A stretch of DNA of 64,000 nucleotides from Hermatobates lingyangjiaoensis (Eukaryota; Arthropoda; Insecta; Hemiptera; Hermatobatidae): NCBI GenBank assembly GCA_026182355.1, contig JAPFBL010000524.1, forward strand, positions 1 to 64,000, written 5' to 3'. The notes below the pieces were generated by a model that worked only from the letters and a program-made list of their open reading frames with translations, did not search any database and was not told the DNA's origin. Positions 10,225 to 21,062 of the stretch are shown here, piece by piece (position 1 is the first letter of the stretch; the number at the start of each line of letters is the position of its first letter). The position numbers and the translations under genes were made by a program.

Positions 10225-11402
10225 ACCATGTTACCATGTGCCCTAATGGTAACATGTATCAGCAGATTGATGGTGTCGCTATGGGTTCACCTCTTGGAGT
10301 ACTATTTGCAAACTTTTACATGGGTTTCAAACTGAAAAAGAACTTTTAAAAAAACTGGAGAAACCTGTGATATATGCTAGGTGCATTGATGATATGTTTG
10401 TCCTGACTAAAATTAATGATGATATCCAGTTTCTACTGCATAAACTAAAAGATGCCTCCGGTCTTAATTTAACTGTGGAGCATAGCACAAATGGTAAATT
10501 ACCGTTCTTGGATGTCCTTGTTGAGCAAACACGCCACAACTTTGGTTCCTCAGTATACAGGAAACCAACAAACCCTGGACTCTGTCTTAATGATAGAAGG
10601 AATGCCCTGAGCAATATAAGAGGTCAGAGCCTATGTACGAAGAGCACTTACCCATTGTAGTGATTGTGCCTCCATTCATGAAGAACAAGTGCTCCTTAAT
10701 AATGGTTTCACTAACAAAGAAATATCTAAGGCTATTAAGAAACTAATGGATAAATGGTACTCTGAAGACAATGAAAATGAAATAAATAACATAGGACAAG
10801 AAATACTGCTGTACTACCGAGGTTACATGAACAGTCAATACAGGCAAGATGAGGCGGCTCTTAAAAATATCATTTACAAAAATGTGGTTACCACAAACCC
10901 AAACGATAAAATCAACCTAAGAGTGTACTATTAAAACAAAAAAACTCGGCAGGTGGTATTAAGAAACCGTAAGGGGAAAAGTTTGTCTGATATACAAAAA
11001 TGTCACCTAATATATCAATATACTTGTAATACAGGGGACTGCGCAACCCTGCCTTCAAATTATATTGGGATGACAATCACAAAGCTATCAAGACGCTTAA
11101 CGATGCACCTAATAAATGGAGCCCCCAAGAATCACGCTAGAGAAGCACACAATGTAACTTTAACCCGTAAAATGTTAGAGAAAAGTACAATAATACTACA
11201 GCAGAATAGCGATGCTAATAAATTAAGAATACTTGAAGCCCTCTATATAAAAGATTTGAACCCTACTTTAAACGCTCAAATTTGTGAAATGAACATTATC
11301 CCGAGTTGTAGGAACTTTGATAATTCCTACAAACTGGTAATGGATATAAGTCAATTAACTGCGTTGGAAAGTAGAACTGATCAATCAGCTGAGCAGTCAT
11401 GA
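10225..11402 (+). pseudogene. Penelope-like element: RT and GIY-YIG endonuclease, broken
   Basis: Motifs in order: MYQQIDGVAMGSPLGVLFAN (10255-10315), YARCIDDMF (the RT catalytic Asp-Asp box, 10372), KLPFLDVLVEQ and SVYRKPTNPGLCLN (10495-10590), a thumb-like stretch (10689-10930), then a Cys-bearing linker YTCNTGDC and YIGMTITKLSRRLTMH, ending ILEALYIKDLNPTLN (GIY-YIG endonuclease side). These elements copy RNA and use the GIY-YIG nuclease for integration. The frame is broken near 10330 and 10620 and by a stop at 10932, so it is inactive. The N-terminal RT part is missing. It begins against a family C module. Confidence 0.9.
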
Positions 11403-11955
11403 GAAGCTGAACGTTTGGTTAGGCTGACTAGCACAGTCAACCAAACGTATCACGTCTGAAATGACGGATTTTAGTTGATCTGATCCTGCAATCTGAGTGG
11501 TTCGTAATTTTAATTTGCACATTCTGATTGGATAGAGTTTTTATTCATTTTTGTTTTATATATGTGTTGTTTTCCATATCATTAACCCGATGATAACTTG
11601 TGTAAAAGTCGAAAGCTTGTTCGTGCGCGTTTTAACTTTTGTAAGTACTTGTTTTTTGTCACTGTAATTGTTTTTATCTTCTGTATTTGTTTTTAATTCA
11701 TTGTAATTGTTGTTGTTTCTTATTTGTATTTTGTGTCGTATTAAAAAGTTTTGCCTTTCGTCTGGAAGTTGTGGTTTTCTTTTTACTTGCTCATGCCAAA
11801 TTAAGATGTCTCTTGGGCAATTAATATGGCTTTTAACAGCACCCACCGCAAGGTTGTTCGTAAATTGGAGCAGACCAGCTTAAAAGTCGTTAACACAGAG
11901 GCTGCTGAGTACTTTAATGAAACATGTTTAGTGAGGATTTGCTGCCATCATATAA
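11403..11955 (+). mobile_element. Penelope-like 3' region followed by a second pseudo-LTR and ORF start
   Basis: After the endonuclease stop comes a 150-bp region with an inverted repeat (gaacgtttggttaggct / accaaacgt). A hammerhead-like tail lies at 11584-11621. Then comes an ORF-start segment reading NSTHRKVVRKLEQTSLKVVN then TEAAEYFNETCL (11830-11935). It stops at (TA)n from 11957. This body-tail-ORF-start order is what a tandem Penelope insertion with pseudo-LTRs leaves. The minus-strand open frame at 11556-11846 is a shadow. Confidence 0.65.
11584..11621 (+). ncRNA. Hammerhead-like motif next to the Penelope-like RT
   Basis: AAC, CCGATGA (core with U4 changed to C), T, AACTT-gtgtaa-AAGTC hairpin, GAA, AGCT, T, GTT. 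Stem I AAC/GTT has three pairs. This copy ties the motif to an element with recognisable RT and endonuclease. Confidence 0.45.
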
Positions 11956-11959
11956 AAAT

Positions 11960-11999
<40 letters not shown>

Positions 12000-12454
12000 C
12001 CACAATTAAAGAAACGGTCCAGCGGACTTTTTTAAATAAAATAAATTCAAAATGAAATCGATATGAGTTATGTCTGTGTCTTTCTGTGTGTTTCCTTCGC
12101 TTTGAATTTATTTTATTTAATATATATATGTAATATATTTATATATATAACAGATTCAGTTGGCAACGAGAGTTTGATTTTTTATCCTGGAAAATTGACC
12201 GAACCCCGATGAGAGAACACACCGACTACTATATTTATATATATATCAATGATCAAACCACAATTGATTGTTATTTCATGTGTTTATGGGAAATTTTTGT
12301 ATATATATAGAGTATTTTATTAATATATTAACTAAAAGGTACGTCAATTTTGTTATAGATCACATTTTTTTTTCTCAAAATCCAAGACTATGGATTTTAG
12401 CAACTGTTTGTATCTATTAAAGATTGTTTATTTATTATGTTTGGTTTTTCTTAG
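11956..12454. repeat. (TA)n and fold-back fragments in intron 2
   Basis: (TA)n at 11957-11998; a short module 12000-12130 (aaacggtccagcggac, inverted TTTATTTTATTTAA ends); a family C half at 12140-12230 (gagagtttgattttttatc); a family A end at 12240-12300. Confidence 0.65.
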
Positions 12455-12609
12455 TTGGAGACTGTTGCCCTGAAAAGCGTGCCGACCCCAGTACAATAAC
12501 GTATCACACAGTTCTTGAGTTTCCCCGCAAGAGGCAGCCTTTAAACTGGAAAACTATTTTTACTCCTCTACGATCTTCAGCAAGCAAGCCAAGGCACAGG
12601 CCAAAACAT
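12455..12609 (+). CDS. RhoGAP gene, exon 3
   Basis: Acceptor tttttcttag, donor cat|gtaata. Enters in phase 1 and leaves in phase 0. Reads VGDCCPEKRADPSTITYHTV, then LEFPRKRQPLNWKTIFTPLR. The block Y/F-H-T-V-L-E-(F/L)-P ... W-K-(T/S)-I-F is the second conserved patch of CdGAP/ARHGAP32-33 proteins, C-terminal to the GAP domain and rich in basic residues. Function of the patch is not established here. Confidence 0.9.
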
Positions 12610-12824
12610 GTAATATACCCCTCCCTCTCTTTCTTCGCAATTTACTGACTTACATTGAATTATTTCTTTTTTCTTTTCTTTTTTTTTAAAATAAGATCTT
12701 ACTTCCTTTAACCCATAGGTTTTTCAAAAGTTTTTTCGACTTGTAACCCTTTTTGGTTCCAGTAACTTTCCCGGGAACCCCCCCCGGATTCTAATGATTT
12801 TATACAATCATAATATAAATATTT

Positions 12825-12990
12825 TCATTCTGAGGTAAAATGGATAAACCAACAAAAGTCTCCACACAAATGAAGTTTTATTCAACACGTTTCAAACACA
12901 TAGTGTTCTTCTTCATGCATTGTTTATACGATGAATTTTTTTGTATGTGGAGACTATTTTATTAGCTTTTTAACCTACACAGTAACAGGT
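12825..12990. repeat. Fold-back module, family G
   Basis: tgaggtaaaatggataaacc ... gaagttttattcaacacg ... ttcaaacacatagtgttct. It matches 45620-45740. The arms are aaccaacaaaagtctccac and a partial inverse. Confidence 0.65.
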
Positions 12991-13054
12991 TAAGTTTGAC
13001 TTTGTTGAATTCCCTCTTTGTAATGACAGTGGTGGTTGTTTTTTTTTTGTTCAG

Positions 13055-13214
13055 AAAAGTGTCATCAAGTCAGTAGAGTACCTGGAAAGTCGTGGTGCCA
13101 AAGTGAAAGAAGAACGTCCCCCGCCCACCCACTCGAGGTCAGTATCTCACGACTCCTACTTCGACACTAATTCTGAACCCAGATCGTCATCCCTGCACGA
13201 TATGAACCAGCAAG
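13055..13214 (+). CDS. RhoGAP gene, exon 4
   Basis: Acceptor ttttttgttcag, donor caag|gtattt. Phase 0 in, phase 1 out. Reads KSVIKSVEYLESRGAKVKEE then RPPPTHSRSVSHDSYFDTN and SEPRSSSLHDMNQQ. A Ser-rich, disordered linker. The Pro run PPPTH could bind SH3 domains (inference). No recognised domain. Confidence 0.88.
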
Positions 13215-14460
13215 GTATTTATCTTTTAATTATTAATTAATTTTAATTATTTCAACAAAACCTGATTGCTATCACAATCTGTGCTTTACTTGTGAGGTCA
13301 TTATAATGAATATTTGATTCTTCGAGACATATTCGTTAATTTACTTACATTGTGTTGGTCTGATTTTTGAAAAAAATGACGTATTAATCAGAATTATATA
13401 TTTAAAAAAAAAAAAAAAGAAAACCTAACTAAATATATACTTTTGTAGATACAAAATTTCACATAAACACGTAAAATAACGATCAATGATCAAACAACAA
13501 TATGGAATGGGGGGGGAAAAGGCTAAGATCTTTCAACTGTAGCAAGCGGTCTTCGTCAAAGTCAAAAACCCAACTTGAGTTTTGACTGTGTTGGGTTTTT
13601 TGACTCTGACGAAGACCGCTTGTTATGGTTGAAAGGTATTTATCTTTTAATGATTAATTACTTTTACTTATTTCAACTAAACTGACTGCTATCGCAATCT
13701 GTGCTTTACCTGTTAGGTCATTATAATGAATATTTGACTCTTGGATACATATTCCATTAATTTACATTGTGCTGGTCTGATTTTTGAAAAATGACATATT
13801 AATCGGAATCATTTATTTAATAAAAAAAACTAAATAAGTGCTTTTGTAGATACAAAATTTCACATAAACATGTAAAATAACAATCAATGATCAAACAACA
13901 ATATGGAATGGGAAAAAAAAGGGCTAAGATCTTTCAACTGTAGCAAGCGGTCTTCGTCAGAGTCAAAAACCCAACTTGAGTTTTGACTGTGTTGGGTTTT
14001 TGACTCTGACGAAGACCACTTGTTACGGTTGAAAGGTATTTATCTTTTAATTATTAATTACTTTTAATTATTTCAACTACTCTGATTCCTATCGCAATCT
14101 GTGCTTTACCTGTTAGGTCATTATAATGAATATTTGACTCTTGGATACATATTCCATTAATTTACATTGTGCTGGTCTGATTTTTGAAAAATGACATATT
14201 AATCGGAATCATTTATTTAATAAAAAAAAACTAAATAAGTGCTTTTGTAGATACAACATTTCACATAAACATGTAAAATAACAATCAATGATCAAACAAC
14301 AATATGGAATGGGGGGAAAAAAAAAGGCTAAGATCTTTCAACTGTAGCAAGCGGTCTTTGTCAGAGTCAAAAACCCAACTTGATTTTTGACTGTGTTGGT
14401 TTTTTGACTCTGACGAAGACCGCTTGTTACGGTTGAAAGATCTTAGTCTTTTTTCCTATT
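13215..14460. repeat. Three tandem units of about 400-420 bp, each starting at a copy of the exon 4 donor site
   Basis: Units start at 13215, 13636 and 14036 with aag|gtatttatcttttaat. Each contains the intron start followed by a family A fold-back (gactctgacgaagaccgctt, with inverse arm). The 5' splice site sequence has therefore been triplicated together with the mobile module. The last unit continues into acggttgaaagatcttagtc. Confidence 0.92.
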
Positions 14461-14640
14461 TTTATATTGTGGTAAATCTTTAAAACTCCTGAATACTCAG
14501 AAGAAGTTTTGATTGTGTATTCTATAATATGGCTTTGTCATAAACTTTTTAAAATGTAAAAGAAACTGTTTATTGTGGCATCCTGTACAACAATTGTGGG
14601 AAGGTGTTTGATTTTTGTTATCAAACTTTTTTTTTTTTAG

Positions 14641-15569
14641 GAATGTCCCTTTCTTTGGACTTGAGCGAGCTTCAAATGAATTTTGAAATGGATGAAAGTG
14701 AAATGAGAATATTTTCCGAAGATGAATCCAATCAGATGTTAAGTTCAGGAGGAAGTTTAATGATGAGCCCTTCCGAGACAAGACTTGAGCAAAGATTTTC
14801 AGCGCAAGAACTTAAGTTCATCGACAGCTATTCCCCTGATCCAATGGAAGCTGATCCAACATCACTAGGGTATCGGCCATTGCTAGCCAGCTGTGATAAT
14901 CTATCCAAGATCACTGGATCTAATGAGTCATCTCAAATGAGTTCTGTTCATTATGAAAAGATGAGTGAGAGTGGAGAGAATTCAAGGAAAAGTATGATAA
15001 CATCGGGTGAATCGTGTTGCGGTGGCTGTGAAAAGCTTGAATCATCTCCTGAAGTTATTGAAGAAACTTGTTCAACTTCAGGTTGTGGTGAGTCACAAAA
15101 AGGAAAAGAAACTGATGAAAAACATATTCATAATAAAGAAAACAATACATCACATTTAAAACCAAAGAGAGAAAAGTCTGGAACAACAAATACAAGTGAA
15201 ACATCATCAGATCTATATGAGAAATATTCATTTGAAAGTAGTTTTAGATCGCGATTATCTGGTGATTATGAGTTATTGTGCCCTTTTAATGAGAAGGAAT
15301 TGAATTCTAAGAGTGGTAACTTGTTGGAGAAGGATTGTGAGAGGTCTTACGCAGGACATGCTGATGTAGTAGGTCATTCATCCTATCTACTAGCGAAGAA
15401 ACAAGATCAGAACAAAGGCTCTGAAGTGGAGGGAAAACTGCCAGCTGTTTCAACAGAAAATACCCTTTATGAAAGTATGGAACAAGATTGTAGTAATGTT
15501 TACCAGAATGAAATGGTTGTTAGCAAACTGAAAAGAGACACAGGGGATAACATCTATGAAGATGTCCAG
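14641..15569 (+). CDS. RhoGAP gene, exon 5 (long acidic, Ser/Tyr-rich)
   Basis: Acceptor ttttttttttag (14629-14640), donor gtccag|gtaaaa. Enters in phase 1 (GGA) and leaves in phase 0. 310 codons, low complexity, acidic, rich in Ser, Glu and Asn. It starts MSLSLDLSELQMNFEMDESE. It contains a Cys cluster (ESCCGGCEKL ... CSTSGCGE) and Tyr-Glu motifs LYEKYS, LYESMEQD and NIYEDVQ. It looks like an intrinsically disordered signalling tail with possible tyrosine-phosphorylation sites (inference). The open frame upstream of 14641 is intronic. Confidence 0.88.
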
Positions 15570-15714
15570 GTAAAAAACTGTTTATTCTAAAATTTTTTTA
15601 TATCCTTTAGCAATGGTGGTATTCCATTTTTTTTTTTAAGAATCGGTTCGTGCGAACCGGTTCTTAAATTATTTTGAGTTCGGAAACTAAATTGTTAAGT
15701 TATATATAGGTTAT
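15570..15714. other. Intron 5 start
   Basis: AT-rich. An inverted repeat ggttcgtgcgaaccggttct near 15645-15665 recurs as cggttcgcacgagccggtgcg near 16458-16482. Nothing else. Confidence 0.5.
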
Positions 15715-15945
15715 AGGTATCAATGATTAAACCACAATAAGAAAATGGGAAAACAAGACTAAGATCTTTCAACCGTAACAAGCGGTCTTCGTCAGAGTCA
15801 ACAACCCAACAGTTGGGTTTTTGACTCTGACGAAGACCGCTTGTTACGGTTGAAAGATCTTAGTCTTGTTTTCCCATTTTCTTATTGTGGTTTGATCATT
15901 GATTGTTATTTGACGTGTTTATGTGAAATCTTTTTATAGGTTATA
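15715..15945. repeat. Fold-back module, family A (near-perfect)
   Basis: Arms ccacaataagaaaatggg ... gtcagagtcaacaaccc and the inverse ttgggtttttgactctgac ... cccattttcttattgtgg. Right flank tttgatcattgattgttat. Confidence 0.92.
15823..15865 (+). ncRNA. Hammerhead-like motif (family A, cleanest copy)
   Basis: GACT, CTGACGA, A, GACCG-cttgtta-CGGTT (5-bp stem II), GAA, AGATCT (6-nt palindrome), T, AGTC. Stem I GACT/AGTC has four Watson-Crick pairs. All invariant hammerhead core positions are present except for one inserted base after CUGACGA. The palindromic stem III would form best between two molecules (dimeric hammerhead). Confidence 0.55.
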
Positions 15946-16300
15946 GGTGTGTTCTCTAATCGGGATTCGGTCAATTTTCCAGGATAAAAATCTAAATCTC
16001 TTTGCCAACGTTTCGGTTTTATTTAAAACCTTTTTTATAGGCAGAAGTAAGTCTAGTCGAAGGTTTTGTCCGGTTAATATTGTTGTTCCTTTAAATAATG
16101 TAAATTTCATTTTCTTAGTTAAAAAATTCTTACTTCTGCCTATGAAAAAGGTTTTAAATAAAACCGAAACGTTGGCAACGAGAGTTTGATTTTTTATCCT
16201 GGAAAATTGACCGAATCCCGATTAGAGAACACACCTATTCTATCAAACGGTCGATATATTATTGAATCTGCTTATATATATATATATATATATATATAGG
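15945..16300. repeat. Fold-back module, family C (complete)
   Basis: Left arm gtgttctctaatcgggattc ... ccaacgtttcggttttatt; right arm the inverse, ending gattagagaacacacctatt and tcaaacggtcgatatattat, then (TA)n. The arm-loop boundary at about 16040-16140 includes gtttgtcc / ttaatattgttgttcc. Confidence 0.9.
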
Positions 16301-16809
16301 TTATATACATGCGCAAATTACGTTGTCATACATGCACAAGTTACGTGAGTCACGCAACACTTGTGGAGTTTGATAGTGGGCTAATTAATATAGGTCTGAA
16401 TAGAGGGTTTACGTAATTTTAACAACCGGTTCGCCGAACTCATAATATTTTGAGCACGGGTTCGCACGAGCCGGTGCGAACCGGCTGAATCCCTTCACTG
16501 CCCTTTAGGTAAAACTGAAAATCAGGGAACCCCCGAGTTATATCGAAACAAGGTTAACATTGATTTTCTTCGTATCTAGATTTATTTTATTAAAGAGTAA
16601 GATAAACAGTCTGTTTTTTTAAATATTAATGTAGAACCGACTAAATCATTTTGAGTTTTAATAATAACTAAAATTGTACTAAAAAAAAATCTGTAATTTT
16701 ATTTAATGTTATTACAAATAAAAATTTTAATAAGTAGGTCAGGAATAAAGTATATGATAAACTATCTGATTTAATCCGTGCATTAATTTCAAAGAGCTTA
16801 ATGTATATT

Positions 16810-17125
16810 TACATTGTAGAAAAGAGCCTAAAGTAGTTCTCAGAGGCTTGCCTGCTGGCCTTTGACTGGTATATCCAGGGTTCGATACCCACTTTGACTT
16901 TTGATTTATTTACGTGGTAGGTGGCAAAATCTTAGTATGTTAGTCTTTAGAGAAGATGTTAAGCCGTCGTTCTCAAGGCTGTACGATGTCAAATACTTGT
17001 TAAAAATTCCTAAACAAAATAAACTTCGAGTTAGGCAAAATTTAGTACTCTCTGTAAAACGTTTATTGTATTGTATGACAAAGGGGCAATCTTTGGCCTA
17101 TGGAATACACTGTTTTCCATAGTTT
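16810..17125 (+). mobile_element. tRNA-derived SINE
   Basis: B-box GGTTCGATACC at 16879-16889, about 40 bp downstream of an A-box-like taaagtagttctcagaggc (16829-16848). The body contains gatgttaagccgtcgttctc and ctgtacgatgtcaaatact, the latter echoed at 27499-27525. No TSD identified. Confidence 0.55.
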
Positions 17126-17188
17126 ATTCTATCCTAATCTAACATTGTAGAACAAGGAACATATTTCATTTCGTGAAGTTCCTCAATT

Positions 17189-17893
17189 CAGTAATCCGTC
17201 ACTTTTCGCAGATAATGGGGACCGAAGACACCCGCGAGAATCGAAAATCCACGAATAATAAACGCGCCTTTATAAAAGCCTCTAAAGCTGAAACAACGAC
17301 CTTTCCAACAGAGAGAGAATCCTGACCTTACTGAATACTGTACTGTATTGTAAATAAAAATGAAAAAAATAAGAAATAATTAATAAAAAAAATTACGTCT
17401 TTACGACTATAAGAGAGAAAGAGAGAAATAATTATACCCTTAATGTATTGTACAGTACATAATAATACAAGTAAATAAAAGAAAAAAATTCTTAACTATC
17501 CTTTATTTTAATTTATAGATGAAAAGGCCTTTTTTTACTTCTATTTTTTGATATTTTTATTATTCTTTTGTTACAATTGATTATGTTTTAATATTTTCCA
17601 TTAATTTTTAGTCTTTATTGAATATTTTTTAATAGCTTTTATTAGCCTTTAATTTAATACTGTAGAATATATTTTGACCCAGCAAGTCACTGGTTGTTTG
17701 ATATCTTTCTCTATCGTACAAGAAGAATCCTGTATATTTTCTACTCTAATACTAACTACTATACTTTTTCATTACAAGTTGTATTTTTTTTTTATTTTTT
17801 ACTGCAATTACAGTTGAATATTTTTTTAATTTTTAATTAAACATTTAAGGACCCCGCTAAACACTGTACCCGCGAACTAGCGAGGGATTACTG
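17189..17893. mobile_element. Tigger/pogo-like MITE
   Basis: Left end CAGTAATCCGTCACTTTTCG, inverted right end CAGTAATCCCTCGCTAGTTC, followed by TA. CAGTAATCCCTCGC ends are typical of Tigger-type elements. The interior is AT-rich and non-coding. The left TA is mutated to TT. Confidence 0.7.
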
Positions 17894-19560
17894 TATACCC
17901 GATCTGACTCGTAGAACTTGACTAAATTCACATTTCGGGCACACAGATTATAATTCGGTGTGAATACATCCAGTTCAATAGTTCTGTGTAAGAAGTAATT
18001 TAAAAGACATAATTTTGAAACTGAAGCTGACAAGAGGAAATGTTTGGTTTTATAATAAATCAAGTTCTGACGGCTACGTCACCATATTAAATGCACTAGT
18101 CATCAAAGCTAATTAGCTATTAATTGCTTTAGTTATTACTTATAACTAGGTTCTTATTCAATAACTTAGTTATATAATATAGTTATATAACTAATACTTA
18201 GTTATATAATATAGGTTATATAAATAACTTAGTTAGTTATTAGTTCTTTCCTAGAACTTTCTTAGTTCTTATTCATTAACTTGTTCAATAACACAGGTTC
18301 TTATCTCACAGAACTTTTCCTATCAATGTGTTTTGATAACAATAACTTAATACCTTTGCTTTATCATTATTTTGAGGAAAAAGCAGGTTTATGATTTATG
18401 AAACCGGTGTAGATAGTTAAATTTTTCCATCATAACTTGGTTAATATGACATATTGTCATAACGCAATATACTGTTTATAACAAACGCTATATATGCTTT
18501 ATTTTTTCTTTCTTTCTCGTCATCCTGTAATACATCGGTTGAATATATTGCTTTTACAATATATTTATACAACCTAACTTAATTAAAACTATTCTAAAGA
18601 TAGCTCTACGTAAAGGCTTATACTGTCACAAAGATATCCTCATGAGGAAAATGTTCAAAATATAAAAATAGAAATAGAAAATAGAAATTTTATAAAAATA
18701 TAATATAAATAGAAACTCATCTTTGTAGTACACAGTTAATGTATTTGCTAGCATAGTAATAAAGCCAATTGCGTACCTAACCTGTCAAGTTTTTTCTTAC
18801 TTGTTTTTACACACAACGTAAGCCTAGAATAAAATATTGCTCTCTCTCTCTAACTTATATCTAAATAGAGGGGTACAGAAGTAGATATACAGTGATAAAA
18901 AAGAATAAACAACATATAGTTTACTACATTTATTGTGCAAGCAAACGAATATACAAAAACAAGTACAAAAAGAAACACGTGTAATACATGTGAAATTCAA
19001 ATCCCTCATGTATTCAAATTGCTTGGTTTCATATTGAAATATGTAACCCCTCCCTGTATTTTATTCAAATTTTCAAGTTTTACGCAATTTATTTCCGGTT
19101 TTTTAAGGAAATTTACTTTTTTTTTTGAAGGATATAAATTTTTTTTAGGTTCTTATTTCGCAAAACCTTTTCTATCAATATGTTTTGATAACAATAATTT
19201 AATCAAAAACCGATTACGTGAAAGAGAGTTTCGATATACGTGTATATTCTATCAAATGACTTTAAAAAATACATTGAATTAACTTCTGATTTAGAGTGAA
19301 TAAAATTTTTAATGTAATTTTTTTGGTCAATTGTGGTTTTTGCGGATTGGGTTCAAAAATTAATTACTTCAGATTACTTGCAAGTTATTTGACTTAAAAC
19401 TTAATAATCAATTTTGTATTTGAAGAATCAGTGGTCGATAAGTCATATCAATAGTGACTTTTGTATGTTGATAGATTCTTTATGATAGTTCATAATGAAT
19501 TAATACGTAATGTCATTTGTATAAATCATGTTGTTTTTTTAAAAAAAAATAATAAACGTT
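17894..19560. other. Intron 5, AT-rich, no recognised gene
   Basis: Near-palindromic AT sequence ttagttatataatatagtta at 18165-18240. Small open frames (18935-19282 +, 17857-18063 -) show no family resemblance and sit in low-complexity DNA. Confidence 0.5.
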
Positions 19561-19561
19561 A

Positions 19562-19650
19562 ATGGGAATATGAAATGAAAATAAACGTCAATGGTAATGT
19601 GAAATTAAAATAAACGTCAATGGGAATATGAAATGAAAATAAACGTTGTT
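19562..19650 (+). repeat. 29-bp tandem repeat x3 abutting the exon 6 acceptor
   Basis: Three copies of aatgggaatatgaaatgaa-aataaacgtc. The array replaces the usual pyrimidine tract, leaving only cgttgttgcag before exon 6. Confidence 0.88.
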
Positions 19651-19654
19651 GCAG

Positions 19655-19778
19655 GTGAGCAATGAGCAGGACATTTATGAGCAAGTCTCTTACCTGAAGA
19701 CGTCCGTGGAGCAGGTCAACAGGTTGGTCGACTCGCGGCTTGGACCGCATCCCAGCAAAGAGTTGAAGAAGTCTGTTA
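19655..19778 (+). CDS. RhoGAP gene, exon 6
   Basis: Acceptor gttgttgcag, donor tta|gtgagt (strong). Phase 0 in, phase 1 out. Reads VSNEQDIYEQVSYLKTSVEQ then VNRLVDSRLGPHPSKELKKSV. A helical block with the DIYEQV tyrosine motif. If not spliced, the frame would end at TAA only four codons after the splice site. The next exon restores AGT (Ser) across the junction, so splicing is the better reading. Confidence 0.87.
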
Positions 19779-20097
19779 GTGAGTATGATTAAGTTTGGTT
19801 TTTTTCTTCATTCCTTATTCATTTCTTTACATCATTCTAACAATAGCTCGACCAACGAATATATCCACGTACTATAGTGCACGTCGTAACTAGCAGTTCC
19901 ATACCAGAGGCCTTCTACCGCTTGATTACTGTGCTACTATATAACTTGGAATGTCAGTAATTCATGTCAGATATTAAGTTAGTCTGTACAGTAATGATGT
20001 CGTATTCGCGGTCATGTGGTCTTGTTAGTCCAGGTTTTCAATGTTTTTAGTCATGAGTTGGAAAAATTGTTAGATAGTCAGTGGATGAAGTAATTGT
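19779..20097. other. Intron 6 start
   Basis: No recognisable element. Moderately AT-rich unique sequence. Confidence 0.4.
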
Positions 20098-21062
20098 TCA
20101 GTGAGGTTGAGGAAGGTTGGTGACAGGATTTAGAGTTTGTACAAGGAGGTTCGGATGAGTAGGTAGTTTGTTGTCTTCATTGGTAGTAAGTCGGGTGATG
20201 TAGCTATCTATGGATTCCATTTTCAAATCATGGTGAATTCAAATACATTACGGGCTACCAAGGAGCCCTGGCTATAAGACGGGCATACTTATTTTGAACA
20301 ATCTGGATACACGCCTTGTTCGTTGATGCAGCTCTAAACCAGACGGAACATCCGTAAGTCATCGCTGAACGAAGAACCCCCTTATAGACAAGGTCCTTGG
20401 CCGAATCGGGAGAATTCCTTGATTTGAAAAGAGAATACAGATTACACATTAAGTAAATTCCAAGCTTGGATTTATTATGGAGGTGTTGCTTGAATGTAAA
20501 TCTAGAGTATAAAATAAGATCAAGATATTTTACATGGGTTTGGTAGGGAATGATCTGGTTATTAATGAAGACAGGAGGAGGACGGGGAGGGACACGCTTG
20601 CAGAATCGAACATGGGAACTCTTTGTTGGGTTCAACGCTAGTTTCCACTTTGTGAACCAATGCAAAGCCTCATCGAGGAAAGATTGCAATTTCCTGGTGG
20701 CATAACTCACATTAGCACATCTGAAAGCCACAACAGTGTCATCCGCAAGAGTCCGAGAAACGTCTTAATTTGATTGAGTGGATTGGGGAGTTATTATAGC
20801 AGGAGGCTTGGGGAAGTCAAACGTATACAGGAAATATAGGATTGGACCAAGAACACTGCCCTGGGGAACACCTCTATGCATTTGTCCAGTTGGAGAATGT
20901 CTGTCATTAATAGAAACAAAAAAGTTTCGTCCAGAGAGGAAAGACCCAATAATCTCCACAAACCATTCAGGCAAAAACCAAAACAACCTAGTTTGTGCAA
21001 TAGACCCCTATGCCAGACCTGAGTTGAAAGCTCGCTCCAGTACATAAATACTGCCGCTGTCT
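20098..21062 (-). pseudogene. Jockey-like LINE reverse transcriptase, C-terminal part
   Basis: Minus strand: WHRGLLHKL then (frameshift) EWFVEIIGSFLSGR, RGVPQGSVLGPILY (RT block B), LADDTVVAFRC (catalytic Asp-Asp box, about 20727-20760), WKLALNPTKS and KYLDLILYSRFTFKQHL (thumb), LRSAMTYGCSVW, ending HPNLLVQTLNPVTNLPQPH with a stop at 20098. Order and wording are those of Jockey-clade LINEs. Several frameshifts make it dead. The endonuclease part is absent. Confidence 0.88.

Noticed and set aside
11556..11846. 96-residue minus-strand frame with Asn/Lys-rich sequence
   Set aside because: The plus strand of the same stretch encodes the Penelope ORF start, which has clear homologues at 2016-2608, so the minus frame is a shadow.
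19779..19790. TAA at the end of exon 6 as the true stop of the RhoGAP protein
   Set aside because: A strong GTGAGT donor lies just before it and exon 7 continues in the matching phase with similar composition and Tyr-Glu motifs. An alternative short isoform cannot be excluded.
20765..21047. Plus-strand frame across the LINE RT
   Set aside because: Shadow of the minus-strand RT (RGVPQGSVLGP).
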